NCBI GenBank assembly: GCA_937892955.1 | Contig: CALBKH010000060.1 | Location: 1-13,016, forward strand | Reading direction: 5' to 3' | From: an uncultured Alphaproteobacteria bacterium | GTDB taxonomy: Bacteria; Pseudomonadota; Alphaproteobacteria; Rhizobiales; Ancalomicrobiaceae | Length of the DNA stretch: 13,016 bases | Part shown: positions 1-6,848 of the stretch, one piece after another | Layout: every line of letters begins with the position of its first letter | Numbering within the stretch: the stretch's first letter is position 1 | Notes under the pieces: model-generated | The model's input: the letters and a program-made list of their open reading frames with translations, nothing else | Told to the model about the DNA's origin: nothing | The model's database searches: none | Program-made: the position numbers and the translations under genes

Positions 1-135
1 TCGGGCATGGGTGGCATGTCCGGTATGGGCGGCATGTCCGGAATGTCGGGCATGGCCGGAATGAGCGGCATGCAGGGCAAGGCGTCCGATCAGCCGATGC
101 CGCGTAAGAAGAAAAAGAAGAAGAACCGTCGCTGA
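1..135 (+). CDS. C-terminal end of a Met/Gly/Ser-rich protein with a lysine tail (partial)
   Basis: Only the last 44 codons are inside the window; the reading frame is open from base 1 and ends at TGA 133-135. About half of the visible residues form repeats of the type SGM/GGM (methionine every third residue, roughly residues 1-25 of the fragment). A short polar linker follows, then a strongly basic end with six consecutive lysines and a final NRR. Met/Gly-rich C-termini occur in several unrelated families, for example the tail of the signal-recognition particle GTPase Ffh and of GroEL. The lysine-rich end and the serines do not match either well, and rpsP, the usual neighbour of ffh, does not follow. 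I do not recognise the protein. The frame is supported by the consistent repeat and by a terminator about 80 bases after the stop. Confidence 0.6.
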   Translation, partial: SGMGGMSGMGGMSGMSGMAGMSGMQGKASDQPMPRKKKKKKNRR

Positions 136-214
136 GGTTTCGATATCGGTTCGAAAGCGACCGGGTGCCTTCGCGACCGGTCACTTTCACCGAAGCTCAT
201 CTCGGGATGGCTCG

Positions 215-247
215 ACGGCGCGTCGCTCGGCGGCGCGCCGTTTTTTT
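215..247 (+). terminator. rho-independent terminator
   Basis: An 8-bp perfect inverted repeat (215-222 with 234-241, arm ACGGCGCG) encloses an 11-base loop and runs directly into a tract of seven T (241-247). It lies about 80 bases after the stop of the plus-strand gene ending at 135 and so should end that transcript. On the minus strand the same hairpin has no T tract, so it would not terminate the regulator gene that ends at 373. The rest of 136-372 shows no gene. Confidence 0.75.
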
Positions 248-372
248 CGACGATACCGGTCGCGCGACCTCGTCGGCTCTACCCCGGCGGGAGCATCGAG
301 CGTGTCATCGCCGGCCGACCGGGCGGCGGCTCCTTCGGACTTCGAGTGCGCGCGACCGCCTCGGCCTCGTCG

Positions 373-1032
373 TCAGACCTTCAGGGCCAGTTCCCGCGCC
401 ATGCCGATGTGGAAGGTGATCGCGGCGGCGGCCTTCTGCGGATCGCGGGCGGCGATCGCCTCCAGGACGGCGAGATGTTCGCGCATCACCGGCGCCACTC
501 GCCCTTCGATGCGATAGCGCTCCTGGGCGATGAGCCGCATCTTGATCGAATTGACGCGATAGGCCTTCGAGATGATCGCATTGCCGAGCCCGTCGATGAT
601 CGTGTCGTGCATGCCCCAATCGAGCGCCTGGGCCCGCGCCTCGCTCTCCGCGGTCTCGCCGTGGGCGACGACCTCGTCGAGAACCTCGCGATGTTGGCGG
701 ATCAGATCCGCGACCACCGCGTCGGGCGCCGAAACGGCGAAATCCATCACCGCCTCACGTTCCATGAACAGCCGGAACTGATAGGCCTCGCGGATCAGGT
801 TCACGTCGATGTGGGCGACCTGCATGCCGCGCTGCGGCACCGTCCGGATCAGGCCTTCGACCTCGAGACGGGGGACGATCTCGCGGATCGCCCCGAGCGG
901 CATGCCGGTGATCTCCACCAATTCCCGCTGCGAGACGAACTGGCCCGGCCGCAGTTCGCGCGACAGCAGCCGATCGGTGAAGCGCGCATAGGCCTTCTCC
1001 CGAAGCTTCTGCGGTGGCGCCTGTTCGTTCAC
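373..1032 (-). CDS. GntR-family transcriptional regulator, FCD (FadR-like) subfamily
   Basis: This is a cytoplasmic DNA-binding regulator of 219 aa. Residues about 8-75 form the winged helix typical of GntR proteins (RPGQFVSQRELVEITGMP, then the EIVPRLEVEGLI recognition region and the RGMQV wing). Residues about 80-215 are the helical FCD ligand-binding domain. The usual FCD metal ligands are visible as D138, H142 (in LDWGMHDTII), H186 (EHLAVL) and H208 (FHIG), so it probably binds a carboxylated sugar derivative through a metal. The start is GTG at 1032-1030: a strong AAGGGGG ribosome site lies just upstream, and the GTG overlaps the TGA of the aldolase gene by four bases (GTGA), a classic coupled arrangement. 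The frame stays open further upstream to 1191, but that part encodes only Arg/Gly-rich shadow sequence of the aldolase gene. Co-transcription with the aldolase suggests it controls this sugar module and perhaps itself. Confidence 0.9.
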   Translation of the reverse strand: MNEQAPPQKLREKAYARFTDRLLSRELRPGQFVSQRELVEITGMPLGAIREIVPRLEVEGLIRTVPQRGMQVAHIDVNLIREAYQFRLFMEREAVMDFAVSAPDAVVADLIRQHREVLDEVVAHGETAESEARAQALDWGMHDTIIDGLGNAIISKAYRVNSIKMRLIAQERYRIEGRVAPVMREHLAVLEAIAARDPQKAAAAITFHIGMARELALKV

Positions 1033-1982
1033 CCTGCCCCCTTCTCGGCGCCCGCCGCGCCGCCCGTCCTCCCGGCGCCGCGTCTGTCGCGATCCGATCC
1101 TGCGTCGCCGATCGCCCGATCGTACACCGCGGCGATCATTTTCGCCTGCGCCGCCGGGGTCGGCTCCAGCGGCGCCCGCGTTCGCGCCCACGCCGCGTCA
1201 CCGCCGACGTGCGCCACCAGGGCCTTGACCCCCGGCGTCACCGGCACCGTCACCACCGCGTCGACCAGTTCGCTCACCGCCGGATCGTCGATGCCGTCGA
1301 CGGCGAGCCGGCGGATCCGCGCCGGCGCGACGTTGGCCATGCCGGAGATGGCGCCCGCTCCGCCGCTGCGCACCGCACGGGCGAGATCGCGTTCGTCACC
1401 GACCAGGATCTCGAGATCGCCCCGCGCCGCCAGCAGCTTCTCGGTCGCCGCCCAGTCGCACCCCGAATCCTTGACGCCGCGCACCACGCCCGGAAAAGCC
1501 TCGGCGAGACGGCGCACCAGCGGGATCGACAGCGGCACCGCGGTGATCGACGGGATGTGATAGAGCAGCACGTCCCGCCCCGCCGCGCCGAGCCCGCCGA
1601 AGACCGCCGCGTACCAGTCGAAGACGCCGGCATCCGACGGCGCCTTGAAATAGAACGGCGGCAGGATCAGCACCGCCCGGACACCCGCGTCGAGCGCGTC
1701 GCGAGCCCGCAGGATCGCCGTACCGACGGCGGTCTCGGCGACGGCCGAGACCAGCCGGCTCGGCGCGACGCCGGCGCCGACGACGGCATCGAACATCGCG
1801 GTCCGCTCCGCCGCCGAGAGCGAGGCACCCTCGCCGGTGGTGCCGAAGAGCGTGAGGCTGTCGCACCCCTGGTCCAGGCAGCGCCGCGCATGGGCCGCGA
1901 GCCGGGCGAGGTCGACCCGCCCCTCAGCGTCGAACGGGGTCGCGAGCGCCGCCGACAATCCGAAACGGTCCTCACGGGACAT
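1029..1982 (-). CDS. Dihydrodipicolinate synthase/N-acetylneuraminate lyase family aldolase
   Basis: The 317-aa class I aldolase has the TIM-barrel signatures of the DapA/NanA family: GTTGEG at residues 47-52 (pyruvate carboxylate binding), Y141 in YHIPS, and the Schiff-base lysine K171 in GVKDSG. In true DapA an arginine two residues after the NPS/VPS motif binds the aspartate-semialdehyde carboxylate. Here that place is isoleucine (YHIPSITAVP), as expected of lyases acting on sialic acid-like or 2-keto-3-deoxy sugar acids. It is therefore unlikely to serve lysine synthesis. The start ATG (1982-1980) has an AAGGGAGA ribosome site. The last ~20 residues are Gly/Ala/Arg-rich and beyond the usual family length. 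It is the first gene of a minus-strand unit, overlaps the GntR gene by 4 bp, and is divergent from the sugar kinase. The family is certain; the substrate is not known. Confidence 0.9.
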   Translation of the reverse strand: MSREDRFGLSAALATPFDAEGRVDLARLAAHARRCLDQGCDSLTLFGTTGEGASLSAAERTAMFDAVVGAGVAPSRLVSAVAETAVGTAILRARDALDAGVRAVLILPPFYFKAPSDAGVFDWYAAVFGGLGAAGRDVLLYHIPSITAVPLSIPLVRRLAEAFPGVVRGVKDSGCDWAATEKLLAARGDLEILVGDERDLARAVRSGGAGAISGMANVAPARIRRLAVDGIDDPAVSELVDAVVTVPVTPGVKALVAHVGGDAAWARTRAPLEPTPAAQAKMIAAVYDRAIGDAGSDRDRRGAGRTGGAAGAEKGAG

Positions 1983-2041
1983 GTCGTCTCCCTTTCCGGA
2001 CGGCGTCGCGCCCGACGGATGTCTTGCCTCTGAGCTTAGTG

Positions 2042-2061
2042 GTCACAACGTGACATGTTAC
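2042..2061. promoter_or_regulatory. Candidate operator: overlapping inverted repeats between the divergent units
   Basis: A perfect inverted repeat GTCAC-AAC-GTGAC (2042-2054) overlaps a second, nearly perfect palindrome GTGACATGTTAC (2050-2061, one mismatch pair). They sit in a markedly AT-rich stretch (about 2036-2096) of a very GC-rich sequence, between the divergent aldolase and kinase genes and touching a candidate -35 element. This is the expected position for binding by the GntR regulator, the LacI-type regulator, or both. Which protein binds is inference; I do not recognise the repeats as a named consensus. Confidence 0.45.
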
Positions 2062-2086
2062 AATTCATACTTTGGTCGAATATACA
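2058..2086 (+). promoter_or_regulatory. Candidate sigma70 promoter for the kinase–isomerase–LacI unit
   Basis: TTACAA (2058-2063) and TATACA (2081-2086) are separated by exactly 17 bases, in the only AT-rich part of the divergent region. The start site would fall near 2093, giving a leader of about 80 bases before the kinase ATG. The leader contains a short perfect hairpin GTAGC-GT-GCTAC (2133-2144) upstream of the ribosome site. The -35 match to TTGACA is only partial, and alphaproteobacterial promoters often deviate, so this is a reasonable guess. I found no convincing minus-strand promoter for the aldolase gene. Confidence 0.4.
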
Positions 2087-2171
2087 GAAAAAGATACCCC
2101 GGCCCCGCCCTTGATGCCGGAACGGCGGAGAAGTAGCGTGCTACCACGAGGCAGCACACGAGAAGGCCGCC

Positions 2172-3767
2172 ATGGGAACGCTCTCCTCTCCCCTCTTCGC
2201 CGGCATCGACGTCGGTTCGGCGAGCGTCCGCGCCGGGCTCTACGACACCACCGGTCGGCGGCTCGCCTTCCGCGTCCGGCCGATCCTGCAGTTCCGTCCG
2301 CGCGACCTCGTCGTCGAACAGTCCTCGGCCGACATCTGGGAAAACGCCTGCGCCGCGGTGCGCGAGGCACTCGCCGAAGCCGCCGTCGATCCGGCCCGTG
2401 TCGCCGCCATCGGCGTCGACGCCACCTGCTCGCTGGTCGCCGTCGGCGCCGATGGCGCGCCGGTCTCCGTCGCCGAGGACGGCGACCCGCGACGCGACGT
2501 CGTCATGTGGATGGACCACCGCGCCGGCCGCGAAGCCGCCGAGATCAACGCCACCGCCGATCCGGCGCTCGCTTACGTCGGCGGCGAGGTGTCGATCGAG
2601 ATGGAGTTACCCAAGCTCCTGTGGCTGAAGCGCCGCTTCCCCGATCGCTGGGCGAAGGTCGGGCGCGTCCACGATCTCGCCGACCACGTCGTGTGGCGGG
2701 CGACCGGCGCCGACGTCGCCTCGGTCTGCACCCTCGGCTGCAAGTGGAACTTCCTCGCCCACGAGAACCGGTTCCCCACCGCGATGCTCGCCGCCGTCGG
2801 CCTCGACGATCTCCTCGAACGGGTGCCGGCCGAGGTCAAGCCGCTCGGATCCGTCGCCGGACGGCTGACGCCGGCCGCTGCAGCCGAGATGGGGCTTCCG
2901 GCCGGTATCGCGGTCGCCACCGGCATCATCGATGCCCATGCCGGCGGTCTGGCGCTCACCGGTGCGGCACCGGAGGGGACGCTCGCCCTCATCGGCGGCA
3001 CCTCCAACTGTCACATGGTCGCCTCACGCGACCCGGTCATGGTGCCGGGCGTCTGGGGCCCATATCACGGCGCGATGATCCCCGGGCTCTGGCTCAACGA
3101 GGGCGGCCAGTCCGCCGCCGGCTCGCTGATCGACTGGACGCTGCGCCGCTCCGCCGGCTTCGCCGCGCTCGAGACGGAGGCGACCGCGGCCGGGTCCGAC
3201 GTCTACACGGTGCTCGCCGGCCGGGTCGCGGCGCTGGAGGCCCGCGACGGCGAGCCGACCCGCCATCTCCACGTCCTTCCCGACCACCACGGCAACCGTT
3301 CGCCGCGCGCCGACCCGAACGCCCGTGGCGCGATCGTCGGTCTGACCCTCGAAGACGAAGCCGACGCCCTGCCGCGCCTCTACCTCGCCACGCTCCAGGC
3401 GCTCGCCTACGGCACCCGCCACATCGTCGAGACGATGAACGCCTGCGGCCATCGCATCGAGCGGATCGTCATGTGTGGCGGCGGCACCCGGAACCCGCTG
3501 TTGCTGCGCGAACAGGCGGACGCACTCGGTCTACCGATCCATCTCGTCGAGGACGAGGACGCGGTGACGCTCGGCGCCGGCCTGCTCGCGGCGGTCGCTT
3601 CGCGCGCTTTCACCGACGTCGCCACGGCGGCGCGCGCCATGGTCCGACCCGGCCGCACCGTCGCCCCGAACCCGGCCCGCCGCGCCTTCCACGACGCGAA
3701 ATTCCGCGTGTTCCTCACCCTCTACGACCAGCAGAAGGCGATGCGCGACGCGATGTCGGCCGTCTGA
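2172..3767 (+). CDS. FGGY-family pentulose kinase (D-ribulokinase-like)
   Basis: This 531-aa ATP-dependent sugar kinase probably phosphorylates a ketopentose in the cytoplasm. The N-terminal FGGY domain starts with the phosphate-binding GIDVGSASVRAGLYD (11-25); WMDHRAG (113-119) is a typical substrate-side motif. The C-terminal domain has GIIDAHAGG with the likely catalytic base D254, GGTSNCHM (275-282), and the adenosine motif CGGGTRNP (435-442). HHGNRSPRADPNARG (372-386) is the signature I associate with the D-ribulokinase/FGGY pentulose-kinase branch rather than xylulokinase or glycerol kinase. The length fits the family. ATG 2172 is preceded by GAGAAGG. It opens a plus-strand unit with the isomerase-like gene 92 bases downstream and a LacI-type regulator, so the kinase most likely takes the ketose product of that isomerase. 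The sugar itself cannot be told from sequence. Confidence 0.88.
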   Translation: MGTLSSPLFAGIDVGSASVRAGLYDTTGRRLAFRVRPILQFRPRDLVVEQSSADIWENACAAVREALAEAAVDPARVAAIGVDATCSLVAVGADGAPVSVAEDGDPRRDVVMWMDHRAGREAAEINATADPALAYVGGEVSIEMELPKLLWLKRRFPDRWAKVGRVHDLADHVVWRATGADVASVCTLGCKWNFLAHENRFPTAMLAAVGLDDLLERVPAEVKPLGSVAGRLTPAAAAEMGLPAGIAVATGIIDAHAGGLALTGAAPEGTLALIGGTSNCHMVASRDPVMVPGVWGPYHGAMIPGLWLNEGGQSAAGSLIDWTLRRSAGFAALETEATAAGSDVYTVLAGRVAALEARDGEPTRHLHVLPDHHGNRSPRADPNARGAIVGLTLEDEADALPRLYLATLQALAYGTRHIVETMNACGHRIERIVMCGGGTRNPLLLREQADALGLPIHLVEDEDAVTLGAGLLAAVASRAFTDVATAARAMVRPGRTVAPNPARRAFHDAKFRVFLTLYDQQKAMRDAMSAV

Positions 3768-3800
3768 ACCGAAAGCGCGGCGGCCGGTCGGGCCGTGACG

Positions 3801-3834
3801 CTCGCGAATTTCGGGTGGATCCGGAATTCGCGAG
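3801..3834 (+). repeat. Long hairpin between kinase and isomerase genes
   Basis: A perfect 10-bp inverted repeat (arm CTCGCGAATT, 3801-3810 with 3825-3834) continues inward through about five more pairs, two of them G·U, to a TGGA tetraloop (3816-3819). The stem is about 15 bp in all and very stable. There is no T tract, so it is probably not a classic terminator. It could slow 3' decay of the kinase message, tune expression of the isomerase gene, or be a copy of a dispersed palindromic repeat. No second copy is in this window. Confidence 0.7.
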
Positions 3835-3859
3835 CCGAGAATGACAGGGAGATGCGACC

Positions 3860-5506
3860 ATGTTGACGCTGAAGCTGCCGTTGGAGCCCGCCTATCTGAC
3901 GCCCTCCGCCGACGAGGTCCTCTTCGTCACCAACGCCGACCTGCGCGAGAGCGCCAACGTCGAATGCTGGCCGGTCGAGGCGAAATACGAAGGGCTGCTG
4001 GCTGGCGCGCTGACCGGCCTCGGCAGGCGCGCCCGCCGCGCCCACCCGTTCAAGGAGGACAAGGGCCACGGCTTCATCTCCTCCCAGCGCGAAGGCTCCG
4101 ACGTCTTCGCCGCCATCGATCCGGAAGCGCCGGTGATCGTGCTGCTCACGGCATGGCAGTATTCCCATCACCTCGCCAACTGCCTCGCCCGCCACCGCGG
4201 CCCGGTGTTGCTCCTGGCGAATTTCGACGGCACCTGGCCCGGCCTCGTCGGCATGCTGTGCATGGCCGGCACGCTGACCTCGCTCGGCAAACCCTATTCG
4301 CGCCTGTGGTCGGAGGGCTTCGACGACGCCTTCTTCCTGAACGGCCTGAAGACCTGGCTCGAGACGGGGGCGATCGTCCACGACGTCTCCCATCTCCACC
4401 GCGTCGACGCCACCCATCCGGTGATGCGCAGCGAAGCCGGCGAGGTCGGTATCCGCGTCGGCGAATTCTCCCTTCGCCACAAGGAGATCATCGGTCTCTT
4501 CGACACCTACTGCATGGGCATGATGAACGGCGTCTTCCCCTTGAAGGCGCTCGCCGACATCGGTCTGCCGCTCGAGAGCCTGTCGCAGTCCGATCTGCTG
4601 ATGGAGATCGCCAAGGTGCCGCAGAGCCTGCGCCAGGACTGCCTCGCCTTCTACGAGGCGCGCGGCATGACCTTCCTGTGGGGCAGCGACGGGGCGAAAG
4701 AGCTCACCCGCGATCAGGTGCTCGAACAGTGCGCCATGCTGATCGCGCTCGGCCGCTTCGTCGATCGCTTCGGCCTCACCGCCGTCGGCGTCCAGTACCA
4801 GCAGGGTCTGGCGCGGGCCTGCGCCGCCTCCGATTTCGCCGAAGGCGCCATCGGTTCGACCGAGCGTTTCCCGATCCCGACCGAGGACGGCCGCATCGTC
4901 CGCCCCGGCAAGCCGATCCCCTGCGTCAACGAAGTCGACATGGGCACCGCCATCCCGCAGACGATGCTCTTCCGGCTGCTCGACGGTCTCGGCCTGCCGG
5001 CGGAGACGACGCTGCACGACATCCGCTGGGGCAGCGCCTTCGAGGGCGAATTCTACTGGGATCTCGAGATCTCCGGCTCGGTCCCCTTCGAGCACCTGAA
5101 GGGCGGCATCGGTGGCGCGACCGGCCATCGCCAGCCGCCGATGTACTTCCCCAAGGGCGGCTCGACCATCGCCGGACAGGGCAAGGCCGGACGGCTGATC
5201 TGGGCCCGCGCCCACTACGAAGGCACCACCGTCCATCTCCACGTCGGCACCGGTCACGCGGTCGAACTGCCGAGCCAGGAGTTCCGGCGTCGGTTGAATG
5301 CCACGACCAGGGAATGGCCGCTGCTCAACGCCGTCCTCGACGGCGTCTCGCGCGACCAGTTGATGGCCGGCCACCAGTCGAACCACATCACCGTCGCCTA
5401 TGTCGACGAAGCTCACCTCGCCGAAGTGCTGCGCGCCTTCGTCGCCCAGGCGATCACCCAGAACATCGTGGTCGACGTGGCGGGATCGGCATGGTCGATG
5501 TTGTGA
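3860..5506 (+). CDS. L-fucose/L-arabinose isomerase-like protein
   Basis: The 548-aa protein has the features of the FucI/AraA-like superfamily, whose members interconvert aldoses and ketoses with a divalent metal. Landmarks are AVGVQYQQGL (308-317), ASDFAEG (323-329), CVNEVDMGTA (355-364, with acidic residues E358 and D360 in a likely metal site), TLHDIRWG (384-391), the Gly-rich RQPPMYFPKGG (424-434), and AGHQSNHI (503-510), whose histidines resemble the C-terminal metal-ligand region of fucose isomerases. It has no signal peptide and is presumably cytoplasmic. ATG 3860 follows an ACAGGGAGA ribosome site by about 8 bases. The position between a pentulose kinase and a sugar-type regulator supports isomerisation of an aldose to the kinase substrate. 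It is a distant relative of biochemically studied FucI, so the exact sugar, and even catalysis, are inference. Confidence 0.75.
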   Translation: MLTLKLPLEPAYLTPSADEVLFVTNADLRESANVECWPVEAKYEGLLAGALTGLGRRARRAHPFKEDKGHGFISSQREGSDVFAAIDPEAPVIVLLTAWQYSHHLANCLARHRGPVLLLANFDGTWPGLVGMLCMAGTLTSLGKPYSRLWSEGFDDAFFLNGLKTWLETGAIVHDVSHLHRVDATHPVMRSEAGEVGIRVGEFSLRHKEIIGLFDTYCMGMMNGVFPLKALADIGLPLESLSQSDLLMEIAKVPQSLRQDCLAFYEARGMTFLWGSDGAKELTRDQVLEQCAMLIALGRFVDRFGLTAVGVQYQQGLARACAASDFAEGAIGSTERFPIPTEDGRIVRPGKPIPCVNEVDMGTAIPQTMLFRLLDGLGLPAETTLHDIRWGSAFEGEFYWDLEISGSVPFEHLKGGIGGATGHRQPPMYFPKGGSTIAGQGKAGRLIWARAHYEGTTVHLHVGTGHAVELPSQEFRRRLNATTREWPLLNAVLDGVSRDQLMAGHQSNHITVAYVDEAHLAEVLRAFVAQAITQNIVVDVAGSAWSML

Positions 5507-5525
5507 GGCTGCGACGGGGCGCGGC

Positions 5526-5545
5526 CGCGGACCAACCGGTCCGCG
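5526..5545 (+). repeat. Hairpin between isomerase-like gene and LacI-type gene
   Basis: A perfect 8-bp inverted repeat (arm CGCGGACC, 5526-5533 with 5538-5545) has an AACC tetraloop. It lies 19 bases after the isomerase stop and ends 22 bases before the regulator ATG. No T tract follows. It may lower read-through or translation of the regulator relative to the enzymes. Confidence 0.55.
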
Positions 5546-5567
5546 ATCACGGCGGGGCGACGAAGGA

Positions 5568-6611
5568 ATGGTGAGCACGGAACACGTCAGCCGCAGATCC
5601 GGCCCCCGGACGATCGCCGAGATCGCCGAGGCGACCGGCTTCTCGCGCACCACGGTGCGGTTCGTCGTCGCCGGTCAGGCCGAACGTCACCGCATCAAGG
5701 CGGAGACGCGCGAGCGCATCGAGGCCTGTGTCGCCGCTCACGGCCTCGTCGTCGACCAGACGGCGCGATCCTTGCGGACCCGCCGCAGCGAGGCGGTCGG
5801 CCTCGTCGTCCCCGACCTCGCCAACCCCTTCTTCGCCCGTCTCACCGCCGAGCTCGAGGACCGCTGTCGCGCCACCGGTCGGGTGCTGCTCACCGCGTCC
5901 GGCCACGAGGATCCCGAGCGCGAGGCGCAGGCCGTCGCCGGCCTCCTCGGCCGAGGCGTCGACGGCCTCGTCGTCGCGCCCTGTCGCCCGCCGACCGCCT
6001 TCGAAGCGCTGCGGCGCAGCCGCCGCACCGCCGTCGTCATGGTCGACCGGGCGCACCCGAAGTCCCCCTGGTCGACCGTCGTCTCCGACAACGAGGCGGC
6101 GGCGCACCGCATCGCCGCCCGCCTGATCGAACTCTCCGGCGGCGACGTCGATCTTCTCTGCGCCTGCCCGGACCTGCCCTCGATCGCCGATCGCCTCGCC
6201 GGCTTCCGCGCCGCCGCCCGTGCCGCCGGTCTCACGGGCACCGAAGCGCGCATCCACGTCGCGCCCCGCGACGAACCTCGGGCGGGTGGCGCGCTGATGC
6301 GGGAGATCCTGGCGCACGGCCGCCGGCCGAAGGCACTGATGTGCACGTCGCTGCTGATGCTCGAGGGCGCGCTGTCGGAACTGGCGTCGCGTTTCGGCCG
6401 CCTCCCCGACGACCTCGTCCTCGGCACCTTCGACCACCACCCGCTGCTCGATGCGCTCCCCGTCCGCATCCTGTCGCTGCGCCAGGACGAAGCGGCCATC
6501 GCCGAACGCGCCTTCGCCTGCCTCCTCGCCGAGATGGAGGGCGGACCGCGCGAGGCCATCCGCCGCGTCGTGCCGGGCCGGCTGGTCGAGCGCGGCGGCG
6601 CGCGTCCGTGA
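5568..6611 (+). CDS. LacI-family transcriptional regulator, Cra/FruR-like
   Basis: This 347-aa regulator has a LacI-type helix-turn-helix at residues about 14-35 (RTIAEIAEATGFSRTTVRFVV), the hinge region (VVDQTARSLRTRRSEAVGLVVPD, 61-83) and a periplasmic-binding-protein-like effector domain to the end. The longer stretch between HTH and hinge (AGQAERHRIKAETRERI), the DLANPFFARL segment and the end of the protein (FDHHPLLDALPVRILSLRQDEAAIAERA) resemble Cra/FruR, which senses phosphorylated sugars. A sugar phosphate made by the neighbouring kinase is therefore a plausible effector (inference). The frame is open upstream to 5400, but family alignment supports a start near 5568. ATG 5568 abuts AAGGA; GTG 5571, one codon on, would have slightly better spacing, so the exact start is uncertain by one codon. 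It closes the plus-strand unit and probably regulates the divergent region. Confidence 0.88.
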   Translation: MVSTEHVSRRSGPRTIAEIAEATGFSRTTVRFVVAGQAERHRIKAETRERIEACVAAHGLVVDQTARSLRTRRSEAVGLVVPDLANPFFARLTAELEDRCRATGRVLLTASGHEDPEREAQAVAGLLGRGVDGLVVAPCRPPTAFEALRRSRRTAVVMVDRAHPKSPWSTVVSDNEAAAHRIAARLIELSGGDVDLLCACPDLPSIADRLAGFRAAARAAGLTGTEARIHVAPRDEPRAGGALMREILAHGRRPKALMCTSLLMLEGALSELASRFGRLPDDLVLGTFDHHPLLDALPVRILSLRQDEAAIAERAFACLLAEMEGGPREAIRRVVPGRLVERGGARP

Positions 6612-6615
6612 GCCC

Positions 6616-6633
6616 CCCGGACCGTCGTCCGGG
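6616..6633 (+). terminator. Hairpin just after the LacI-type gene, possible terminator
   Basis: A perfect 7-bp GC-rich stem (CCCGGAC with GTCCGGG) and a CGTC loop start five bases after the stop codon. There is no T tract, so termination would be weak or Rho-assisted. The downstream gene, tRNA-Thr, is on the other strand, so the plus-strand transcript should end about here. Confidence 0.4.
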
Positions 6634-6703
6634 ACGAGACGGGACGCGGCGACGCGAGACGCCGGCGGCGCTCGGTCGTGACGTTCGGTGAAACGAGAAG
6701 GAA

Positions 6704-6778
<75 letters not shown>

Positions 6779-6831
6779 TTGCGCGACCCGCGAGACGCGG
6801 TCGGCGGGCGAGGTGTCGACCCATGGGCCGG

Positions 6832-6848
6832 CCCCGGCGGTGCCGGGG
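6832..6848. repeat. GC-rich hairpin upstream of tRNA-Thr
   Basis: A perfect 7-bp inverted repeat CCCCGGC-GGT-GCCGGGG lies in the region between the tRNA and the small-protein gene. A second short palindrome (CGCTCC-G-GGAGCG, 6879-6891) is nearby. Neither has a T tract. I see no gene in 6779-7067; open frames there lack ribosome sites and family features. Confidence 0.4.

Noticed and set aside
1..135. Assignment of the partial gene as ffh or groEL from the Met/Gly-rich tail
   Set aside because: The lysine block, the serine-containing repeats and the absence of rpsP or related neighbours make either name unsafe with only 44 residues visible.
1033..1191. N-terminal extension of the GntR regulator to an upstream ATG
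   Set aside because: The added 53 residues are Arg/Gly-rich, lie inside the aldolase gene and are not part of the GntR fold; GTG 1032 has an excellent ribosome site and a GTGA overlap.
2072..3844. Plus-strand frame of about 590 codons overlapping the kinase
   Set aside because: The product is mostly Arg/Pro repeats in a shifted frame of the kinase gene.
3722..5653. Long minus-strand open frame (about 640 codons) antisense to the isomerase-like gene
   Set aside because: The plus-strand frame has clear family motifs and a ribosome site; the antisense product is rich in Asp/Gly/Val/Arg without domain features, as expected from a high-GC shadow.
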